Shown here piece after piece: positions 1 through 4,853 of a DNA stretch of 7,412 nt (the first letter of the stretch is position 1; each line of letters begins with the position of its first letter). Location of the stretch: assembly GCA_936924235.1 (NCBI GenBank), contig CAKZHN010000307.1:1-7412 (forward strand), in the 5' to 3' direction. This DNA is from an uncultured Rhodoplanes sp. GTDB taxonomy: Bacteria > Pseudomonadota > Alphaproteobacteria > Rhizobiales > Xanthobacteraceae. The position numbers and the translations under genes are program-made. Below the pieces are notes generated by a model. That model was not told the DNA's origin. It ran no database searches and saw only the letters and a program-made list of their open reading frames with translations.

Positions 1-31
1 TAAGATCGTCGCGTGCTGCGGCGTCGTATGG

Positions 32-54
32 ACCCCCGGGTCAAGCCCGGGGGT
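32..54. repeat. REP-like palindrome, possible operon end
   Basis: A perfect 9-bp inverted repeat, ACCCCCGGG/CCCGGGGGT, surrounds the loop TCAAG. It lies about 33 bases beyond the amidase stop. The core CCCGGGTCAAGCCCGGG is a form I recognise as a common dispersed intergenic palindrome in Bradyrhizobium-like genomes. There is no U-tract on either strand, so it is better read as a REP-type element that may stabilise the 3' end of the mRNA or stop transcription weakly. Positions 1-31 and 55-86 hold no gene that I can see. Confidence 0.65.
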
Positions 55-86
55 GACACCGTTTGCGTTGAGAGACCGGGGCTAGC

Positions 87-1475
87 TTAGCCCACCGACC
101 CGACCAGATCCGGGCGGCTCAACCCTTCCGCGGCGACCCAGCTCGCAACCCCGAACAGCGCCGCGTCTTCGTTCATGCGGCCGAGCAGCTGCAGGCCGAG
201 CGGCAGGCCTTCGTCGGCCAGCACCGGGATGGTCAGCGCCGGGCAGCCGAGCAGCGACGCCGACACGTTCATCGCCGTGTTGCCGGTCGTGCCGAGCCCG
301 ACCGGGGCGGCGCCGCAGGCGCCGACCGTGATCAACGCATCGTACTTCGCCGCAGCCTTGGCATAGGTCGCGCGCACCGTCTCGCGCCGCGCCAGCAATT
401 CGGCGAACTGCTTCTGCGTCATCTTCTCCGCGGTCACCAGCCGGTCGCGCGCCGACTGGCTGAGCTTGGTCGGGTCGAGGTCCGAATACGTGTTCAGCGG
501 CCAGCGGCCCTCCCAGGCATTGATCGACATGGTGAGGTCCAGCGCGTCGGACAGCGCCTGCTCGGCAGCCTCGATATCGGCATCGTCGGCGCGCTCGCGC
601 AGATCGATGCCGGACATCTGCAGCCGCTGCTTGGCGGCGGCGAAGGCTTTGCGCGCGCCCTCGCTGGTCAACTTCCAGCCATAGGTTCCGAGAATGCCGA
701 GCTTGGCCGGCTTGTTGCGCGCCTTGAAGTCGACGTCGCCTGTGAGTCCGACAAAGCCCGGATCGCCGCCGGCGCGATCGGCGATCGCGCGCAGCACCGC
801 CCAGGTGTCGGCCAGCGTCGCGCCGATCGCGCCCTGGCAGCTCTGGCTGAAATGATCGTGCGAGCCGCTGCGGTTGATCGCGCCGACGCTCGGCTTGAAA
901 CCGACCGCGCCGCAGAAGCTCGCCGGCCGCAGGATCGAGCCGACCACCTGGGTGCCGAGTCCCGCCGGCACCATGCCTGAGCCGACCGCCGCAGCCGAGC
1001 CGCTCGACGAGCCGCCGGGCGTGCGCTTCGGATCATGCGGGTTCTGTGTCTGGTGCCACGGATGGCTCGAGGCGAATTCGGTGGTGGTGGTCTTGCCGAT
1101 GATCACGGCGCCGGCCTCGCGCAGCGCATGCACGCTTGCGGAGTCGCGCTTCCAGTCGGTGCCGTCCCACATCGGCGAGCCCTGGCCGGTCGGCATGTCG
1201 GCGGTCTCGATGATGTCCTTGATCGCGACCGGCATGCCGTCGATGGGTGACAGCGGCTTGCCGTTGGCCCAGCGCTTCGTCGAGTCGTCGGCGGCCTGCC
1301 GGGCGCCGTCCTTGTTGACGATGACGAAGGCGCCGATGCCCTTGTCGAGTTGCGCGATCCTGGTCAGCGTCTCTTCGAGATAGGTGCGCGGGCTGAGCTT
1401 GCCGGAGCGCAGATCCGCGCCGAGCGAGACATAGCCCCGCAGCTTATGGCCGCCGCGCATGCTGAGATCGTTCAT
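87..1475 (-). CDS. Amidase-signature family hydrolase
   Basis: This enzyme hydrolyses an amide or similar C-N bond with a Ser-cisSer-Lys triad. The ATG at 1475 gives 462 residues, normal for the family, and overlaps the soxA stop (ATGA). The frame is open to an ATG at 1595, but that would add 40 residues lying wholly within soxA. Lys86 is in MPVAIKDIIE; the signature PGGSSSGSAAAVGSG starts at 153, giving cis-Ser156; Ser180 in VVGSILRPASFCG is the expected nucleophile. The 24-residue gap between the two serines equals that of well-studied members. The usual GTDTGGS-type segment reads GTQVVGS. The end (NTAMNVSASLLGCPALTIPV, then LPLGLQLLG) is typical. There is no signal peptide, so it should be cytoplasmic, unlike the Sox proteins. 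It sits last in the operon, where soxB often follows soxA. It cannot be assigned to GatA or a known substrate; the operon lacks gatB and gatC. Confidence 0.93.
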   Translation of the reverse strand: MNDLSMRGGHKLRGYVSLGADLRSGKLSPRTYLEETLTRIAQLDKGIGAFVIVNKDGARQAADDSTKRWANGKPLSPIDGMPVAIKDIIETADMPTGQGSPMWDGTDWKRDSASVHALREAGAVIIGKTTTTEFASSHPWHQTQNPHDPKRTPGGSSSGSAAAVGSGMVPAGLGTQVVGSILRPASFCGAVGFKPSVGAINRSGSHDHFSQSCQGAIGATLADTWAVLRAIADRAGGDPGFVGLTGDVDFKARNKPAKLGILGTYGWKLTSEGARKAFAAAKQRLQMSGIDLRERADDADIEAAEQALSDALDLTMSINAWEGRWPLNTYSDLDPTKLSQSARDRLVTAEKMTQKQFAELLARRETVRATYAKAAAKYDALITVGACGAAPVGLGTTGNTAMNVSASLLGCPALTIPVLADEGLPLGLQLLGRMNEDAALFGVASWVAAEGLSRPDLVGSVG

Positions 1476-2272
1476 GGCCGCACCGCCGGGGTTTCGTCCT
1501 TCATTCCGCGTGCTCGCCACATGAGATAAAGCTCCAAACTCACCTGTTCCGGAGCGCCGAACGGATAGGGCTCGGCGCGCATCCCGATCATGCAATTCCT
1601 AAGCCGCCTCTGCAATGAGCCGACGCTCTGCCATTCCAGCCGGTAGATCGGATAGCCGGTCGGATGCGCCTGCGGCACCTTGTTGCCGGCAAGGCTCTTG
1701 CCCCAATTGTCGTCGTGGCACTGGGCGCAGGAGAGATTGAGCTGGCCCTGGCGCTGATTGTAGATCGCGCGGCCCTGCTCGACGTATGCCGCGAGCCGCG
1801 GATCGTCCGGCGGCGCGATCGGCTCGCCGCGCGATTGCAGGCCGATGAAGGTCGTCAGCGCCAGCATCTCCTTGCTCTCGAATGAGAACGGCGTGGCGTT
1901 CTGGAGCCGTTCGCGGCATCGGTTGATGCGCTGTTCGAGATCGACCGGCCGGCCCAGTCGTGCGTCGAAGGCCGGATAGCGTGCCGCGACGCCCTTCATC
2001 TTCTCTTTGGCGTCGCCATGGCAATCGGCGCAGGACTTGTTGGCGCTGCCGGCCTTCGTCTGCCACAGGGCCTCGCCGTCGAGCACCGACAGCATGGCGG
2101 GATTGGCGGTGTCGTCGTCCTCCATCGCCTTGTTGTCGGCGCTCATGTCGTCGTAGCCCGAATGGCGCTCGTTCCATGGGATCTCGGCGCGCGCTGCGAG
2201 GAACGGGCCGGTCAGGGCGGTCGCCACTATGGCGAAAGGCGCGAGCCGTCGCAGGATCGCGGCAGCGCTCAT
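1472..2272 (-). CDS. soxA: Dihaem sulfur oxidation c-type cytochrome SoxA
   Basis: SoxA is the catalytic subunit of SoxXA, which forms the bond between the sulfur substrate and the SoxY cysteine. The chosen ATG at 2272 gives 266 residues and overlaps the soxZ stop (ATGA); the frame stays open to an ATG at 2440, but that would add 56 Arg-rich residues ahead of the signal peptide. Residues 1-29 form a Sec signal (cleavage after ARA). There are two haem sites, CADCH (81-85) and CAQCH (182-186), so this is the dihaem type. Cys119 (RINRCRERL) is the likely ligand of the first haem. Cys227 in RNCMIGMRAEPYPFG is the expected active-site cysteine, which is modified to a persulfide in studied SoxA proteins. 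All catalytic features therefore look intact. The stop overlaps the amidase start. Confidence 0.95.
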   Translation of the reverse strand: MSAAAILRRLAPFAIVATALTGPFLAARAEIPWNERHSGYDDMSADNKAMEDDDTANPAMLSVLDGEALWQTKAGSANKSCADCHGDAKEKMKGVAARYPAFDARLGRPVDLEQRINRCRERLQNATPFSFESKEMLALTTFIGLQSRGEPIAPPDDPRLAAYVEQGRAIYNQRQGQLNLSCAQCHDDNWGKSLAGNKVPQAHPTGYPIYRLEWQSVGSLQRRLRNCMIGMRAEPYPFGAPEQVSLELYLMWRARGMKDETPAVRP

Positions 2273-2592
2273 TCGACGGTGATCTTCGCCGCGGCATCCG
2301 CGACGAAGCCGTTGTCGCCGGTCCATTTGAACGCGATGGTGCCGCTCTCGGTCGCGACCGTATAGAACGTGATGAACGGATTGGCCGAGATCGCCGGATA
2401 GAGCGCGGCGCTGAAGATCTCTTCGCCGTTGTAGGTGCACACCATCGACGTGATGATGTCGCGCGGGATCGGCTTGCCCATGTTGTCGTGGCGGAAGCCG
2501 TTTTCCATGATGTGCGAGATCAGCGACTTGATCGCGATAACCTCGCCGCGCTTGGCCTTGGCCGGGACGTTGATGAGGGTGCGGGCAGCCAT
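2269..2592 (-). CDS. soxZ: Sulfur carrier complex protein SoxZ
   Basis: SoxZ is the stable partner of SoxY; the SoxYZ heterodimer is the substrate carrier of the Sox system. The 107 residues are full family length. The N-terminus VPAKAKRGEVIAIKSLISH, the middle GKPIPRDIITSMVCTYNGEE (a conserved SoxZ segment) and ANPFITFYTVATESGT near the C-terminus are all close to canonical SoxZ. It has no signal peptide of its own, as expected: SoxZ is exported folded together with SoxY through the Tat signal of SoxY. The start overlaps the soxY stop (TGATG), with a good ribosome site in soxY; the stop overlaps the soxA start (ATGA). Nothing in SoxZ itself is unusual, in contrast to its partner. Confidence 0.96.
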   Translation of the reverse strand: MAARTLINVPAKAKRGEVIAIKSLISHIMENGFRHDNMGKPIPRDIITSMVCTYNGEEIFSAALYPAISANPFITFYTVATESGTIAFKWTGDNGFVADAAAKITVE

Positions 2593-3053
2593 CAGACCGG
2601 ATCCTCCAGGCAGGCGCTGATCGTCAGGATCACATCGACCTTGTCGGACCAGAAGGTGCCGTCGGACAGCTCGCAGATCGCGATGACCGACTGGGTGTCG
2701 GCGAGCCGGATGCGCGTCGAGATCTCGCCCTTGCCGGAGCGCGGCCCGAGCTTGGTGCTGATCACGTTCGGCTGCGGGTTCTTCTCGGTGAGAACATGGA
2801 TCGACTTGACGTGATCGGTCGCGGTCATCGGGCTGTCGACCGAGACCGTGATGGCGACCGAGTTGCCGTTCTCGACCAGCGGCGGGATGTTGAGCTTGAT
2901 CTTGCCAGGCTTGGCTTCCGCGTTGCCGGTGATCTCGCGGATCGCCGTGGCCATGGCGGCCGGGGTGGCCGTCGCGGGCCGCACGATCAGCGCCGCGCCG
3001 GCTCCGGCGATAAACATGCGGCGCGTGGCCCCAGCGGAAAACCGATCCAGCAT
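2592..3053 (-). CDS. soxY: SoxY-related sulfur carrier with a non-canonical arm (AACIE-arm type)
   Basis: SoxY is the carrier whose C-terminal swinging-arm cysteine holds the sulfur substrate in the periplasm while Sox enzymes act on it. This protein has 153 residues, the usual size. Residues 1-31 are a Tat signal (TRRMFIAG, then an Ala-rich stretch). The body matches the SoxY fold: PPLVENGNSVAITVSVDSPM near 57-76, VKSIHVLTEKNPQPNV, and ICELSDGTFW near 126-135. The C-terminus is the surprise: instead of VTIGGCGG it reads LTISACLEDPV, with one cysteine (Cys148) five residues before the end and no flanking glycine pairs. This resembles the group given the product name 'SoxY-related AACIE arm protein' (named from memory). 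A second cysteine, Cys127, sits in the body. The gene lies 4 bases after soxX and overlaps soxZ by one base (TGATG). SoxY homology is clear; whether it carries thiosulfate-derived sulfur is open. Confidence 0.9.
   Translation of the reverse strand: MLDRFSAGATRRMFIAGAGAALIVRPATATPAAMATAIREITGNAEAKPGKIKLNIPPLVENGNSVAITVSVDSPMTATDHVKSIHVLTEKNPQPNVISTKLGPRSGKGEISTRIRLADTQSVIAICELSDGTFWSDKVDVILTISACLEDPV
2601..2607 (-). promoter_or_regulatory. Shine-Dalgarno site of soxZ, inside the soxY arm codons
   Basis: GGAGGAT on the minus strand lies 8 bases before the soxZ ATG. It spans the Leu-Glu-Asp codons that directly follow the carrier cysteine in the soxY-like gene, so one short stretch encodes both the arm tip and the ribosome site. 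Confidence 0.7.
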
Positions 3054-3057
3054 CTCG

Positions 3058-3504
3058 TCAGTCCTTCAGCGTCATCAGAAACGCCACCACGTCCTCGATC
3101 TGCTCCGCGGACAACACCGGCTTGCCGCGGAAATTCGCCGCCACGCGGGTCAGGCCGTCGATCCGGTAGAAGGACGGCATGATGGTAGCCGGATTGAGGC
3201 GGGAGGCGTCAACCATCCGCAGCCGCAATTCGCCCTCCGACCAGCGCGATCCGGTGCCGGTCAGGCTCGGCGACAGATCGCCCTGAAAGCGCTGGTCTGG
3301 AAATGGGCCTGAATGGCACAACAGACAAGTGCTCTCGCGCTTGACCACGATGGCCCGGCCGCTGACCGGATCGCCGGGCTTGCCGGTCAGCGATTTCGGG
3401 ATGGCATCGCCCACCACGTCGTAGGTTACCAGGGCCTGCTGCGCCGCAACGGGTGCGCAGCCAATTGCAACGATCGCGATGGCGAGTGCGCCCCGGCCGA
3501 TCAT
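3058..3504 (-). CDS. soxX: Sulfur oxidation c-type cytochrome SoxX
   Basis: SoxX is the small monohaem subunit of the periplasmic SoxXA cytochrome, which oxidatively couples a sulfur compound to the cysteine of SoxY and takes up the electrons. The protein has 148 residues. Residues 1-21 form a Sec signal peptide (cleavage probably after APVAA). One haem site, CLLCH (60-64), lies in the family context KRESTCLLCHSGP, and Met109 in ATIMPSFY is the expected sixth haem ligand. The C-terminal part (LSAEQIEDVVAFLMTL) is typical of SoxX and related cytochromes. The start is fixed by the ATGA overlap with the fccB stop; the soxY-like gene begins 4 bases after its stop. An immediate partner, soxA, lies three genes downstream. 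The direct coupling to fccB raises the chance that SoxX also serves the flavoprotein. Confidence 0.95.
   Translation of the reverse strand: MIGRGALAIAIVAIGCAPVAAQQALVTYDVVGDAIPKSLTGKPGDPVSGRAIVVKRESTCLLCHSGPFPDQRFQGDLSPSLTGTGSRWSEGELRLRMVDASRLNPATIMPSFYRIDGLTRVAANFRGKPVLSAEQIEDVVAFLMTLKD
3062..3066 (-). promoter_or_regulatory. Shine-Dalgarno site of the soxY-like gene
   Basis: AAGGA on the minus strand, inside the last codons of soxX, stands 8 bases before the ATG at 3053 and supports that start. Confidence 0.6.
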
Positions 3505-4784
3505 CCGAAGGTCTCGCCGGTGATAGTACGGAACCAGGCATCATCCTGGTCGGCTTCGTCCTTGCGCACCGAGCGCGGCGCGTCGGCCGGACTGTAAATC
3601 ACGCCCGACCCGGCCTCGACATACAGATCGTCCACTGGCCGGTAGGTGCCGCGCTGCGAGATCGCATAGTCCGGCGCGATCAGGCTGTAGCACGAGCTGG
3701 TGAGCGTCGGCTGCTCCGGGCTCTTGCCCGCGAACAGCGCCGCGATGGCCGCGGCGCAGATCCGGCTCTGCGATTGCGCCGCCGAGGCCGAGCGCGGCAT
3801 CGCGCCGGCGATGGCGGCGTCGCCGATCACGTGGATGTTCTTCTGCAGCTTCGACTCGAAGGTCAGCGGATCGACCGGACACCAGCCGGTGCGGTCGGCG
3901 ACATGGGCGAGGTCCGCAGCGCGGCCGGCCTTCTGGGTCGGGATGATGCTTGCGACCGCGGCCTGGTACTTGTCGAAGTCGGTCGAGATCGTCTTGCTCG
4001 AAGCCTCGATCTGGCTCAGCGCACCGCCGTTCGACAATCCGACCCATTCGATCAGGCCGGGATAGAGCTCCTGCCATGCCGCCTCGAACAGCTTCTGCAT
4101 GGTGAAGTTTTCTTTCTGGTCGAGCACGATCACCTTGGAGCGTGGTTTCCGGCTCTTCAGATAGTGGGCAATGAGGCTCGCCCGCTCGTAGGGCGCCGGC
4201 GGGCAGCGCGCCGGATTGACCGGCGAGGTGATCACCACCGTGCCGCCGTCGGCCATGGCCTCGAGCTGACGGCGCAGCACCATGATCTCGGCGGCATTGT
4301 TGAAGGCGGCCGGCATCGCCTCGGCGGCGCTGCGGTCGTAGCCCGGAACGAAGCCTGGGCGGAAATCGATGCCGGGCGACACCACCAGCCGGTCGTAGGC
4401 GAGGAGCGTCGAGCCGCCTGCGAGCGTCACCGTCCGCTTTTCGGGATCGACGGCGGTCGCCGCTGCAATGATCACATCGATGCCGGCGGCCTTGACCTTG
4501 TCGTAGCCGAATTCCTGATGGCTCAAGTCCATCAGGCCGGCGATCACGGCGTTGCTTTGAGGCGGCGCTGTGTAGGTCGCGTTGGTCTCGACGAGCGTGA
4601 CGTTGATCTTCGGATCGGCCTTGCGCAGCGCGCGGGCGCAGCCGGTGCCGCCGAAGCCGCCGCCGATGATGATCACGCGGGGACCTGCGCCTTGCGCGAG
4701 GGCCGGCTTAAAGCACGCTGTCGCCGCACCCGCGGCCGCCGCGGATTTCAGGAACTGTCGCCGATGGACGCGAATCCTGGTCAT
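3501..4784 (-). CDS. fccB: Flavocytochrome c sulfide dehydrogenase-like flavoprotein (FccB/SoxF family)
   Basis: This flavoprotein belongs to the family that oxidises sulfide or sulfane sulfur in the periplasm and hands electrons to a c-type cytochrome. It has 427 residues, normal for FccB. Residues 1-30 are a Tat signal (RRQFLK, then an Ala-rich stretch ending ALA). The FAD dinucleotide fold is IIIGGGFGGTG (38-48). The two cysteines of the family's active-site disulfide are present: RCPPAPYERAS (Cys194) and TGWCPVD (Cys302). HVIGDA (318-323) is the second FAD motif, and the C-terminus ends WFRTITGETFG like other members. The oddity is YTAPPQSN (71-78): Pro74 stands where FccB proteins carry the cysteine that binds FAD covalently, so FAD may be held non-covalently. 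No FccA cytochrome gene is adjacent. The stop overlaps the soxX start (ATGA), so the two are translationally coupled. The ribosome site is weak. Family assignment is sure; sulfide as substrate is not proven. Confidence 0.92.
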   Translation of the reverse strand: MTRIRVHRRQFLKSAAAAGAATACFKPALAQGAGPRVIIIGGGFGGTGCARALRKADPKINVTLVETNATYTAPPQSNAVIAGLMDLSHQEFGYDKVKAAGIDVIIAAATAVDPEKRTVTLAGGSTLLAYDRLVVSPGIDFRPGFVPGYDRSAAEAMPAAFNNAAEIMVLRRQLEAMADGGTVVITSPVNPARCPPAPYERASLIAHYLKSRKPRSKVIVLDQKENFTMQKLFEAAWQELYPGLIEWVGLSNGGALSQIEASSKTISTDFDKYQAAVASIIPTQKAGRAADLAHVADRTGWCPVDPLTFESKLQKNIHVIGDAAIAGAMPRSASAAQSQSRICAAAIAALFAGKSPEQPTLTSSCYSLIAPDYAISQRGTYRPVDDLYVEAGSGVIYSPADAPRSVRKDEADQDDAWFRTITGETFG

Positions 4785-4810
4785 GCGGATTTCCGTCGGC
4801 TCGAAACGCG

Positions 4811-4835
4811 GACGGCGGCCTTTTGGGCCGCCGTC
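4811..4835 (-). terminator. Strong hairpin between the hydroxylase genes and the fccB-sox operon
   Basis: A perfect 10-bp inverted repeat, GACGGCGGCC/GGCCGCCGTC, encloses a 5-base loop (CAAAA on the minus strand). It starts about 18 bases after the large-subunit stop and ends 26 bases before the fccB ATG. The stem is all but pure GC, as in an intrinsic terminator, but the minus-strand sequence after it (CGCGTTTCGAG) has no real U-tract. It may terminate the upstream unit only in part, act as an RNA-processing or stability element, or set the expression ratio of the two blocks. Confidence 0.65.
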
Positions 4836-4853
4836 TCTCTCGTATTCAGATCA

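Noticed and set aside
79..93. Small 6-bp inverted repeat GGGCTA/TAGCCC over the amidase stop codon
   Set aside because: Short, with a 3-base loop and no U-tract; likely chance at this GC content.
1476..1595. N-terminal extension of the amidase to the ATG at 1595
   Set aside because: The extra 40 residues overlap soxA fully and resemble no amidase N-terminus; the ATGA start at 1475 fits the family and the operon pattern.
2273..2440. N-terminal extension of SoxA to the ATG at 2440
   Set aside because: It would put 56 Arg-rich residues before a good Sec signal peptide and lies inside soxZ.
1960..2814. Long plus-strand open frame of 284 codons opposite soxA, soxZ and soxY
   Set aside because: It is Arg-rich and low in complexity, matches no family, and lies antisense to three well-supported genes; long antisense frames are expected at this GC content.
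3439..3504. SoxX as a lipoprotein, from Cys16 in the signal peptide
   Set aside because: The residues before the cysteine (VAIGC) fit a lipobox poorly, and a normal cleavage site follows at APVAA.
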